Source: a virus. From it: 23,269 nucleotides of DNA. Position 1 is the stretch's first letter; each line of letters opens with the position of its first letter. The stretch lies in the IMG/VR virus record IMGVR_UViG_3300030333_008349, positions 1-23,269 of that record. One strand, written 5' to 3'. The notes beneath the pieces are model-generated. The model had not been told where the DNA came from and searched no databases. It saw nothing but the letters and a program-made list of their open reading frames with translations. The position numbers and the translations under genes are program-made. Shown in pieces: positions 1-7,459 of the stretch.

Positions 1-310
1 TAAATTTAAACAGTTGGATGACTTCTTTTGCAGGAACTTTTTCTCCAGACTTAGCCGCATCTTTTAATTTTTTCCAATCTATCTTTATGATTGAATCAGT
101 TACTTCTTGTGAGCCCTGCATATAATGTCGCACGTAATTTCTTTTAAACCAAGTTTTAGGTTTTTTTAATTTCCATTCAGGCTCTTCAGGATTTACCCAG
201 CTACCATTTTCATGGATAATTGTTTTACCTAAAAATTTTAATTCTTGAGAATCTTCTGCGATTACGTTAAACGCGCAGAAAAACGATAGTGTTAATATTA
301 GTTTTTTCAT
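1..310 (-). CDS. Small secreted protein with signal peptide (partial, runs off left edge)
   Basis: On the minus strand an ATG at 310-308 opens a frame that stays open for 103 codons to the window edge, so the C-terminus is missing. The first 18 residues are a classical Sec signal peptide: two lysines, a hydrophobic core (LILTLSFFCAF), and a V-I-A cleavage site before Glu19-Asp20. The cysteine at residue 12 is not in a lipobox, so signal peptidase I is more likely than lipoprotein processing. The visible mature part is polar and rich in Lys and Trp, and I recognise no domain in it. The start lies one base after the stop codon of the upstream ankyrin-cyclase gene (TAA-A-ATG), so the two are almost certainly co-transcribed and translationally coupled. 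An exported product, probably periplasmic, is inferred; its function is unknown. Confidence 0.75.
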   Translation of the reverse strand, partial: MKKLILTLSFFCAFNVIAEDSQELKFLGKTIIHENGSWVNPEEPEWKLKKPKTWFKRNYVRHYMQGSQEVTDSIIKIDWKKLKDAAKSGEKVPAKEVIQLFKF

Positions 311-311
311 T

Positions 312-1865
312 TTAATTAAATTCTGCTTTTTTTGTTCCCCGCCAATCGGGAAATTCTGTTCTTCCAAAGTTTGGTCCGTAAGCTGTCCACATATGTACAG
401 TCGAACCGTGCTTGACTATGACAGGACCCCAGTCGTCAAATTTTAATCCTGGAATATCCATTTGATTTACATATTGATGGACACCGTTAGATATTAGTAT
501 ATGATCATTGTCACCTGCATCCATGCATCTTTGCGCCATGTTTATTCCTGCGCCACTAACATTTGGATTGTCATTTATATCTTTTACAGGGACAACTGGG
601 CCAGAATATACTCCGTTACGTAATCCTATTTGGGGGTGCTTATAAGTCTTTTTCCCTACGTCCACCGCACACTTAAACGCAGCATGCACAGAATTAAAGA
701 ATACGAGCGCCATACCGTCCCCTGTAGGCAATATTATTAGCTTACCCTGTCTATTTGCCTGCTGGAACCCTTCAGTGCCTTTAACGTAAGATATGAGCTC
801 ATCTGTGACTCTTTTCTGTTCGGCCGTGCTTTTGTTTGAGTATCCGACAATATCCATAAAATATGTGTGAGCTTCGCAAGGGCTATCATAAACTAAAGAC
901 TCGCCTTTTAATTTAAATGGATCTTCTCCCCACTTCCATTTAATAACTCGCTGTCTTTTCTTCTTTTCTTCTTCCTGTTGAATTTTCTTTCTAACTTCAG
1001 CAGCTTTATCTTCTTTTTGTTTCATTTGGGCCGCAGCCGCTTCTAGTCTTTTTATTTTATCAGATTTAGATTCGAATAGTTTACCTAATAGTCCATCAGG
1101 TTCTTTAGGGGTATCTTCATATTCATAGCCTTTAAATTCTGGCTCGCTGTTACCACCAACTTGAACTTGATCTATAGATTGTTTGTATTTGACTTGGCCT
1201 CTCTCAGAATGTTTCATCGCGCCTTTAGAAACCAAATATTTTAACATCTCCTCGTTCTCGTTATCGTTAGCTATTTCCCAAGGATTAAGTTGATCGAGTT
1301 CTGGTTCAAATGTAGATCCATTAACATTAGCTTTGTTTTCGAGTAATAATTTTACTATTTCAAGATTATTCATTTCAACTGCGTAATGTATTGCCATCCA
1401 TCCTCTAACGTCTCTTGCGTTTACTTTTATAGAATCGTCTTCTAATAAACACTCTATTTCATCAATGTCTTGCATTTGCACAGCTTGATGTAAGTTTAAA
1501 TCTTCGCCGTAAAACTTGCCGCCCTTTTTAATTAAGTTGTTTATTATTTTTGTACGATTAGGCCCCTCCGCAACATCCATTGGATAAACTATTGGGGTTT
1601 TATCTGAGTCATCTTCTTCAAGAGCGAGGTTCCAATCGTTTTGTTTTTTCTTTTCTGGAGGCGCGCTTTTGATGTTTGGCCTAATTCCAGCATCTAACAT
1701 TAATTGCACGATTTTAGCCTTACTGTGGTGAGAAGCATAGTGCATTGGACTCCATCCCAGCTCTTTATCTAAAGATAAAAAAACTTTTTTATTAGTCATT
1801 TGGGACAACGCTTTTTTTATGCCCTTAATGTTGCCGTTGATAGCTAAATTGTGTATTTCTCCCAT
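312..1865 (-). CDS. Ankyrin-repeat protein with class III nucleotide cyclase domain
   Basis: The 517-residue product has three parts. Residues about 36-66, 122-152, 154-183 and 194-216 are ankyrin-like repeats, usually protein-binding. Residues about 266-307 are a Lys/Glu-rich probable coiled coil. Residues about 331-498 match the class III adenylate/guanylate cyclase fold: metal-binding Asp338 in FMDIVGYS, Asp383 in PTGDGMAL, and the transition-state pair Asn442 and Arg446 in INMAQR. By my alignment the two positions that select the purine base are unusual: Leu379 where adenylate cyclases have Lys, and Asn435 where they have Asp. Catalysis on a nucleoside triphosphate therefore looks possible, but the product (cAMP, cGMP or a cyclic pyrimidine) cannot be called. 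There is no signal peptide or membrane segment, so it is cytosolic. It is the first gene of a minus-strand operon, with a GTGTAA motif 9 nt before its start. Confidence 0.85.
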   Translation of the reverse strand: MGEIHNLAINGNIKGIKKALSQMTNKKVFLSLDKELGWSPMHYASHHSKAKIVQLMLDAGIRPNIKSAPPEKKKQNDWNLALEEDDSDKTPIVYPMDVAEGPNRTKIINNLIKKGGKFYGEDLNLHQAVQMQDIDEIECLLEDDSIKVNARDVRGWMAIHYAVEMNNLEIVKLLLENKANVNGSTFEPELDQLNPWEIANDNENEEMLKYLVSKGAMKHSERGQVKYKQSIDQVQVGGNSEPEFKGYEYEDTPKEPDGLLGKLFESKSDKIKRLEAAAAQMKQKEDKAAEVRKKIQQEEEKKKRQRVIKWKWGEDPFKLKGESLVYDSPCEAHTYFMDIVGYSNKSTAEQKRVTDELISYVKGTEGFQQANRQGKLIILPTGDGMALVFFNSVHAAFKCAVDVGKKTYKHPQIGLRNGVYSGPVVPVKDINDNPNVSGAGINMAQRCMDAGDNDHILISNGVHQYVNQMDIPGLKFDDWGPVIVKHGSTVHMWTAYGPNFGRTEFPDWRGTKKAEFN

Positions 1866-1874
1866 ATATTTATT

Positions 1875-1880
1875 TTACAC
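1875..1880 (-). promoter_or_regulatory. GTGTAA motif, putative promoter of the ankyrin-cyclase operon
   Basis: On the minus strand GTGTAA lies 9 nt before the ATG at 1865. It forms a divergent pair with the plus-strand copy at 1898-1903. Assignment as a promoter is inferred from its recurrence before every transcription unit in the window. Confidence 0.5.
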
Positions 1881-1897
1881 GATTTTTCAAGAAAAAA

Positions 1898-1903
1898 GTG
1901 TAA
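1898..1903 (+). promoter_or_regulatory. GTGTAA motif, putative promoter of the FG-GAP tail protein
   Basis: GTGTAA ends 25 nt before the ATG at 1929, with a GGAG Shine-Dalgarno candidate between them (1912-1915). It is the plus-strand half of a divergent pair separated by 17 nt. Confidence 0.5.
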
Positions 1904-1928
1904 TGTTATTTGGAGAATATATACTATT

Positions 1929-4400
1929 ATGGCTAGAAACAGGATAATTTACCAAAATGAGCTGTTATTTGTGTCACCAAGCGCAACAGGCAATCAGAAT
2001 TTAAACGGTGATGACCGCCCAGGAGAAAGTCTTTTGCGACCAATCAAAAGAGTGCAGGGAATAAATTACGGATTTGCAATCAATAGAACAGATACCTATC
2101 AATATGGACAACTAGCTAGAATTGATTCTAAGGTTCTTTCATCTCCAACTGTTTCTTTAGATTTTTCTTATTATTTAACTGATGGCCAAAACGAACACCT
2201 TTTAGGTTTCGATACTAGTAACGACTCTAACTTTCTCCATAAAGACTTTATTAATGATGGAGAAGGAAGAAATTATTATGTATACACAGCCCCAGAAGGC
2301 AGAGATGCAATAGGAACTATAGCTCAATTAGACGCTCAAGAAGATACGGATAAAAGTGTAGTGGCGATTGGTAACGGTTTTGTTTCAAGCTATTCTTTAA
2401 ATGCGGCTGTCGGAGGTATGCCAGTAGTATCCATTTCTGTTCAAGGTTCAAATATACAAGCGGACGCTGGAAAAGCAGGGCAAAATCCTGCAATAAATCC
2501 TTCAGAAGGTATTCAATATACTAACGAATACACTATACCAAATGAATACATAGTGACTGGAGAAGGTCCTGGCTGTTTATTACCTGGGGACATCGAAGTT
2601 GATTTAGGCGACTCTTCATTATTGAGTACTGTAACCGATGACAACAACTCTTCAGCTTCACATATTCAAAGTGTTTCTATGGATTTGCCCTTAGGTAGAT
2701 CAAATCTGGAAAGACTAGGAAATGCTTTTGGTTACGCAAAAGTGCTTGATGTGCCAATTACTGCAAGCATTTCAGTTTCTGCAGTTTTAGCTGATAAAAA
2801 ATCATCTTCACAATCATTATTTACAGAGCTATACGCTCAGAACAAAAGTGATCTTAAAATTGCATTTAGAAAGCCTAGCCCAGATGGCTCAAAAAAAGGA
2901 GATAAAAAAGTTGAGTTCACTTTCCATAATGCGGTCTTAGAGTCTGAAAGCTATGGCATGTCAATTGGTGATAACCGCACCGTAGACTATGTTTTTAGTA
3001 CAACTATCGGAGACCCGAAAGCCAGCACGGCAAGATCTGATACACGAGCAGGATCTATCCAAGTAGTTTCATCTGGCGTATATGAGCAGTTTCAAGTTTT
3101 GGAAACTGGAATGTCTAGCGATACACCTAATAGGAAACTAGACAATATTGCATATGGCCATGCCGTTGCTGCTAATAAAGACGTTTTAGTGATTGGTGCT
3201 AGTGGATTTGCAAATAGTGATTTCGAACTAGGTGCAGCGTATATTTATAAAAATAAAGGTGGATTTTATACTCAAGTTCAACAAACTTCTGGACAAGAGC
3301 AAGCAGCAGGACTTAGTAATACAAGTTATATTCCTGGAGTTAACAAAAGTCAAGATACAAATTTTGGGATGGATGTTGCAGTCAGCCCTGGCAACTTAGT
3401 AGCCGTAGCTAATACTAAAGGCGGAGAAAACACGCTTAAGCTTGCAGGTGCTGTATCTATTTTTCATCCAGATGATGATAATTTAGAAAGCTTTACCGTT
3501 CGTGATATATTGACTGGACAAGCTGATGATGGAGATAGAACGTCTTTTGGAAGCGTTTTAGCTTTTGACAAGGAAGTTAGTGGAAAAACTCAATGGATGG
3601 CTATAGGTGCGCCACTATCTACTAGTGGTGATGGCACTGAATTAGGAACTGTTCATATTAGATATGGAGTAAAAGGCGAAACTAATAGTTTTGCGGGTTA
3701 CGAACTATCTAAGACGTCAACAGAAATACACTCAAACTTAGGCGCTAATGTTCACGATTCAAACGAGAGATTTGGAACGTCAGTTGCAATGCACAAAGGT
3801 GTTGTGGTTGCAGGTGCTCCAGGATTCAGTGCGCAATCTGGAGTTGCATATGTTTACGCAGCAGACGGAACTGGGCCGCACACTGCAGCAACTTCTTTTG
3901 TTGAAGTTCAAATGTTAACAGGAGTTACAAGTTCTGACAGTAATCCTGCATTTGGCCATTCCGTAGATATATTTAATAATACAATTGCAGTTGGAGCGCC
4001 TAGTGGCGCAGCAGGTGGCTCAAATCGTGGAGAAGTTTACATATATACTACTGCTGAGTCTCCATACAGAAAATGGACTTATCAAGCAAAAGTGCAAGCA
4101 GATGATGCAGCTGGAAGCGACAAATTTTTTGGAGACTCTGTTTCAATGCCAAATGAGACCACTCTTGTTGTTGGAGCGCCAGGCGAAGATGATGTTAACG
4201 CTAATGCTGGTTCAGTTTATGTGTTTACTGGGGCTGGAAGCTCTTGGACTCAGACACAGAAAATAACATATACTGGTTCTGCAGAACAAGATAAAGCTGG
4301 AGATAACTTACCGTCGTTAGCTACAACTCAAAAAGATATATTTGTAGGCGGTATTCCTGGCGTAACAGATAAAGAAAAAGTAATTCGTTATCGAATTTAA
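1929..4400 (+). CDS. Tail-tube-like structural protein with C-terminal seven-repeat FG-GAP beta-propeller
   Basis: An 823-residue protein. Residues 1 to about 365 are paralogous to the two minus-strand proteins ending near 16896 and 18169: shared NR-I-x-YQ start, DGQNE-LLGF, GNGF-x3-YSLNAAVG, LLPGDIEV, HIQSVSMDLPLGRS and SIGDN blocks. Residues about 400-823 contain seven FG-GAP-type repeats beginning near 408, 478, 539, 614, 674, 733 and 790, several with the xxVGAP signature and Asp-rich loops that resemble calcium-binding loops. Seven repeats are what one integrin-alpha-like propeller requires. The best reading is a virion tail component carrying a surface-exposed adhesion domain, possibly for host or particle binding. 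I start at 1929 rather than the upstream in-frame ATG at 1851 because the paralogues begin with the same M-A-x-R-N-R sequence and a GGAG lies upstream. The tail-tube assignment comes from gene order and the paralogues, not from a recognised tube motif. Confidence 0.8.
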   Translation: MARNRIIYQNELLFVSPSATGNQNLNGDDRPGESLLRPIKRVQGINYGFAINRTDTYQYGQLARIDSKVLSSPTVSLDFSYYLTDGQNEHLLGFDTSNDSNFLHKDFINDGEGRNYYVYTAPEGRDAIGTIAQLDAQEDTDKSVVAIGNGFVSSYSLNAAVGGMPVVSISVQGSNIQADAGKAGQNPAINPSEGIQYTNEYTIPNEYIVTGEGPGCLLPGDIEVDLGDSSLLSTVTDDNNSSASHIQSVSMDLPLGRSNLERLGNAFGYAKVLDVPITASISVSAVLADKKSSSQSLFTELYAQNKSDLKIAFRKPSPDGSKKGDKKVEFTFHNAVLESESYGMSIGDNRTVDYVFSTTIGDPKASTARSDTRAGSIQVVSSGVYEQFQVLETGMSSDTPNRKLDNIAYGHAVAANKDVLVIGASGFANSDFELGAAYIYKNKGGFYTQVQQTSGQEQAAGLSNTSYIPGVNKSQDTNFGMDVAVSPGNLVAVANTKGGENTLKLAGAVSIFHPDDDNLESFTVRDILTGQADDGDRTSFGSVLAFDKEVSGKTQWMAIGAPLSTSGDGTELGTVHIRYGVKGETNSFAGYELSKTSTEIHSNLGANVHDSNERFGTSVAMHKGVVVAGAPGFSAQSGVAYVYAADGTGPHTAATSFVEVQMLTGVTSSDSNPAFGHSVDIFNNTIAVGAPSGAAGGSNRGEVYIYTTAESPYRKWTYQAKVQADDAAGSDKFFGDSVSMPNETTLVVGAPGEDDVNANAGSVYVFTGAGSSWTQTQKITYTGSAEQDKAGDNLPSLATTQKDIFVGGIPGVTDKEKVIRYRI

Positions 4401-4409
4401 GTTGTTTTG

Positions 4410-4415
4410 GTGTAA
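4410..4415 (+). promoter_or_regulatory. GTGTAA motif, putative phoH promoter
   Basis: The motif lies 50 nt before the phoH ATG, just after the stop codon of the preceding gene. It is followed by a small hairpin, ATGATG (4422-4427) and CATCAT (4435-4440), whose loop reads ATAAATA, similar to the T4 late-promoter box. A reverse copy (TTACAC, 4453-4458) also lies in this leader. Confidence 0.45.
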
Positions 4416-4465
4416 TATATTATGATGATAAATACATCATCAAGAACAATATTTACACTACAAAC

Positions 4466-5260
4466 ATGGCTAGAAAAGCAGTTTCAAAGTCGGTGTCTGA
4501 TGTTGATGTTAGTTGCGAAATTGACGAAACAACAATTTTAGATTTTATTTCACCATTGAAGAAAAAAAAGATAAAACTTAATCCAGTAAAATTTACAGAA
4601 AAACAAAAACAGTTTCTAAAACTTTCTATAGCTAAAGATACAAAAGCCATGTTCGTTCGTGGCCCAGCAGGAACAACTAAAACTTATCTAGCGGTATACA
4701 CAGCTCTTCAACTTTTTAACATAAATAACGATTATGATATTACTTATATCCGTACTATTGCAGAAAGTGGCGAAAAAGGTTTGGGCTCTTTGCCAGGTGA
4801 CGTTGGAGAAAAGTTCAATCCATTCATGTTGCCTTTGAACGACAAGCTTGAAGAGATGATTACTCCCCAAGAAAGGAGTTTTTTAGAGCAGAAAAAGATT
4901 ATTAATGCTTTGCCGATAAACTATCTTCGTGGCTCTAACTGGATTAATAAAATCATCATTGCAGACGAGTCACAAAATTTTACATTTAAAGAGTTAACAA
5001 CTTTAATAACTAGACTCGGAGAAAACAGCAAATTATTTATTTGCGGAGATCCTATGCAAAGCGACATTAATGGTAAGAGCGGATTTGACAAAATGGCTAA
5101 TATCTTTAATGATAAAGCTTCTGCAGAAAAAGGAATACATTGTTTTGACTTTACAAAAGACGATATATTAAGAAGCGAAATCCTCAAATTTATTGTTGAT
5201 AAGATTGAAAAAGCAAACTCTCCAACAACAAAAACTAGAATTAAAAGAAAAACTTCTTAA
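4466..5260 (+). CDS. phoH: PhoH-like P-loop ATPase
   Basis: A 264-residue protein of the PhoH family, which comprises helicase-like P-loop ATPases found in bacteria and very often in marine phages. Visible motifs are Walker A GPAGTTKT (residues 66-73), a Walker B-like IIIADESQN (163-171), and the downstream ICGDPMQSD (192-200) typical of PhoH. Walker A has Thr where GTGKT is usual, and DESQN replaces the common DEAQN; both are conservative. The first 40 residues are a polar, Lys-rich extension. The role in phage is not settled: RNA metabolism and phosphate stress have both been proposed for the family. It has its own GTGTAA motif and an A-rich start context (aaacATGG) without a Shine-Dalgarno sequence. 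Confidence 0.9.
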   Translation: MARKAVSKSVSDVDVSCEIDETTILDFISPLKKKKIKLNPVKFTEKQKQFLKLSIAKDTKAMFVRGPAGTTKTYLAVYTALQLFNINNDYDITYIRTIAESGEKGLGSLPGDVGEKFNPFMLPLNDKLEEMITPQERSFLEQKKIINALPINYLRGSNWINKIIIADESQNFTFKELTTLITRLGENSKLFICGDPMQSDINGKSGFDKMANIFNDKASAEKGIHCFDFTKDDILRSEILKFIVDKIEKANSPTTKTRIKRKTS

Positions 5261-5266
5261 AACATT

Positions 5267-5272
5267 GTGTAA
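5267..5272 (+). promoter_or_regulatory. GTGTAA motif, putative promoter of the sigma factor-terminase operon
   Basis: GTGTAA lies 42 nt before the ATG at 5315 and two bases before a perfect T4-style late box TATAAATA (5275-5282). It would drive the overlapping gene run that ends at 10239. Confidence 0.5.
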
Positions 5273-5314
5273 TGTATAAATAGAAAAATTTATAAAAACA
5301 TATTAATATAAAAC

Positions 5315-5695
5315 ATGCCGTTTATATACTGTACACAATGTGGCTATAAAAACACCTTCACAACACAAAAGGCGAAATTTTGTGCTGGCTGTGGGCAATC
5401 CCTGCTAACAGAAGTAACGAGCGCACGAGTGAACCCCACCTCAAGTCCGCAGCCAGCACCATCTAATTTATCAAATGAGCCTCAAGGAATTCCAGACATA
5501 CAAAAACTAGAGTATACTGTTGAAGTCGCTAGCAAAAGCCCAACGATAGGAGATTTGATAAACACCAGACAACAAGGAAAAAACAGACAAAAGAAAGCTA
5601 CAATCCCAGGACAAAAGCAATTAACGCGCGAAGAACTCGAGGCAGAATCAATGCGCGACTGCGCCAGCTCAATAAATCAGCCTGCAGAAGATTAA
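5315..5695 (+). CDS. Zinc-ribbon protein upstream of the sigma factor
   Basis: A 126-residue protein whose N-terminus is a clear zinc ribbon: Cys6-x2-Cys9-x13-Cys23-x2-Cys26, with the CxxCG knuckle form seen in small nucleic-acid-associated proteins. Residues 35-126 are rich in Pro, Ser, Gln and Lys and look disordered, with an acidic end. The stop overlaps the next start (TAATG), so it is translationally coupled to the sigma-factor-like gene. A role with the phage transcription apparatus is therefore possible, but it is inferred from position only. The start has no Shine-Dalgarno; the context is A-rich (aaaacATG). Confidence 0.75.
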   Translation: MPFIYCTQCGYKNTFTTQKAKFCAGCGQSLLTEVTSARVNPTSSPQPAPSNLSNEPQGIPDIQKLEYTVEVASKSPTIGDLINTRQQGKNRQKKATIPGQKQLTREELEAESMRDCASSINQPAED

Positions 5696-6423
5696 TGCCA
5701 CGGCGCAAAAAAATAAAATATGAAGACAAGGTTGACGTTATTGACCAAGAGCTTCAAAAAAGAAAACATAAGTGGCATTTAAATGCTGTTTCTTGGTTTG
5801 ACTTTGAAGATGTTGAACAAATAATTCGCTTTCATATTTTTAAAAAATGGGATCAGTGGGATCAGAAAAGGCCGCTTGAGCCATGGGTAAATAGAATTAT
5901 ATCCAATCAGCTAAAAAACATTTTAAGAAACAATTATAGTAATTTTGCTCGTCCATGCTTAGGGTGTCCCTTTAGCCAGCTTAGTGAAGAAGGCGTAGGC
6001 CGAGATAACTTATGCTCATTTACTCCAAGCGGCTTACAGTCGAACGAATGCAAACTATACGCTAAATGGGAAAAAGGTAAAAAACATGCTTACGACATAA
6101 AGCTTCCATTAGCGCTAGAAAACCATCACAAAGAAGTTTTTTCAATAGCGTCCCAAGAGTTTGATATGCTAAACTCTATAAGTAAATTACATATTGAGAT
6201 GAAGTTAGTTTTGACACAAAAGCATTATGAGGTTTATGAAGATTTATTCGTTAAAAATTTGTCAGAAGATGAGGTTGCAAAAAAGCTTGGATATACTACG
6301 AACGAAAAAAACAGAAAAGCTGGATACAAACAAATTAAAAATTTAAAAAAAATGTTTAAAGAAAAGGCGGTTACAGTTATTCGCCAAAAAGACATTATCA
6401 TAATTAACCAAAATGTTAAATGA
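5695..6423 (+). CDS. Phage sigma factor-like protein with a four-cysteine insert
   Basis: A 242-residue protein. Residues about 35-79 match sigma-70 region 2: an FDFEDVEQ-I helix, then PLEPWVNRIISNQLKNILR, equivalent to the W-x2-RI-x2-N segment of small sigma factors. Residues about 172-225 contain a region-4-like helix-turn-helix (NLSEDEVAKKLGYT). Between them lie Cys88, Cys91, Cys107 and Cys119 (C-x2-C-x15-C-x11-C), probably a zinc or other metal site, which is not usual between regions 2 and 4. By analogy with T4 gp55 it may direct host RNA polymerase to late promoters, and the GTGTAA motifs in this window are the obvious candidate targets. Its start overlaps the zinc-ribbon stop by one base, and its end overlaps the next gene by 11 nt. 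Confidence 0.75.
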   Translation: MPRRKKIKYEDKVDVIDQELQKRKHKWHLNAVSWFDFEDVEQIIRFHIFKKWDQWDQKRPLEPWVNRIISNQLKNILRNNYSNFARPCLGCPFSQLSEEGVGRDNLCSFTPSGLQSNECKLYAKWEKGKKHAYDIKLPLALENHHKEVFSIASQEFDMLNSISKLHIEMKLVLTQKHYEVYEDLFVKNLSEDEVAKKLGYTTNEKNRKAGYKQIKNLKKMFKEKAVTVIRQKDIIIINQNVK

Positions 6424-7459
6424 CGAACAAAAACAGCTTATCAAAAATAATTACAAGGCCATATCAGATTTGACTAGGTTGACTCAGATGGTTTCTGGCG
6501 ATGAAAAGCTAGATGGCAGAAGTAAAATTGGTCGCGCGATAAGAAAGTTTATGGTGGAAGAAGGCTTGAACTATGAAACGAGCGGCCATCAAAAAGTTGA
6601 AGAAATAATATTAACTGACGAAGAAAAAGAGTTTTTAGATTCTCACGCAGGTCAAAATATGAGCAGTATTCAACTCGCAGAGCTTTTATGGCCAAACAAA
6701 GAAATTAAAAAACTTTCAAAAGAACAGCGCGTCGTTGCCGATTACGTAAAGAACAATCATCCTGACTTTGTAAGGTCTGATGAAAGTGCATTGGGAACAA
6801 AGTACAGTCCGCCAAAAGCTTTATCTAGGTCAATAAAAAAAATTAACGACTTTGCTGGTAAAGATTTAGACGAAAGTAAGTTACAAATGCAAGATAAAAA
6901 GTGTGCAGAAAACTTAATGAGTTTTTTGTCCAGCCCAAGGTTTTTGCAGGTGATAAATAATTATGGCTCACAAGAAGACAGAGAACTTTTTGAAGCTGAG
7001 TTTGTAAGATGCGTTTGGGATAAGCCAGACTTAACTTCTGATGAAATTAATTTGTATATTAACGTTTGCATGGACTACATAAATTTAAAGCATATCGAAC
7101 AACAAAAAGCTAAATTAAATTTAATGTTTGACGATGCTCAAGATCAACAAGAGTTTACCATACGTTTAACAGAAATATTAAAAACAAAAAGCGAAGAGTA
7201 TAATCAATGCGCTTCACGTATGGACAAACTGATTACAAAGTTGAACGGAGATCGAGCTAAACGAGTTGCCTCTAAAAATGAACAAAATGCAAGTATATTA
7301 AACATTGTACAATTATTTCAAGAAGAAGAGGAAAGAGCTATCATGGTCAAGATGGCAGAGATGCAAAAACAAATTATTAAAAAAGAAGCTGATGATTTAG
7401 AATCTATGTCTGATTGGAAATCTAGAGTTTTAGGAGTAGGAAAACAAGATGTCATTTAA
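6413..7459 (+). CDS. Helix-turn-helix/helical protein, candidate small terminase subunit
   Basis: A 348-residue, strongly helical protein. Residues about 67-119 look like a helix-turn-helix segment (LTDEEKEFL, then SSIQLAELLW). The C-terminal third is charged and probably coiled-coil (about 225-335). I do not recognise the family with certainty. Small terminase subunits typically combine an N-terminal DNA-binding helix-turn-helix with helical oligomerisation segments and lie just upstream of the large subunit. This gene is two upstream of it in a tightly overlapping operon, with 11-nt overlaps at both ends. The small-terminase call is an inference; another DNA-binding or transcriptional role is possible, given the adjacent sigma factor. 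Confidence 0.45.
   Translation: MLNDEQKQLIKNNYKAISDLTRLTQMVSGDEKLDGRSKIGRAIRKFMVEEGLNYETSGHQKVEEIILTDEEKEFLDSHAGQNMSSIQLAELLWPNKEIKKLSKEQRVVADYVKNNHPDFVRSDESALGTKYSPPKALSRSIKKINDFAGKDLDESKLQMQDKKCAENLMSFLSSPRFLQVINNYGSQEDRELFEAEFVRCVWDKPDLTSDEINLYINVCMDYINLKHIEQQKAKLNLMFDDAQDQQEFTIRLTEILKTKSEEYNQCASRMDKLITKLNGDRAKRVASKNEQNASILNIVQLFQEEEERAIMVKMAEMQKQIIKKEADDLESMSDWKSRVLGVGKQDVI

Noticed and set aside
1875-1903. TTACAC/GTGTAA pair as a CRP-like cyclic-nucleotide operator, linked to the cyclase
   Set aside because: CRP half-sites are TGTGA with a 6-bp spacer; here the spacer is 15-17 nt, the hexamer usually occurs singly, and each copy is aligned with a gene start.
1851-1928. Longer N-terminus for the FG-GAP protein from the ATG at 1851
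   Set aside because: It would overlap the divergent promoter region and the start of the cyclase gene, and both paralogues begin at the equivalent of 1929.
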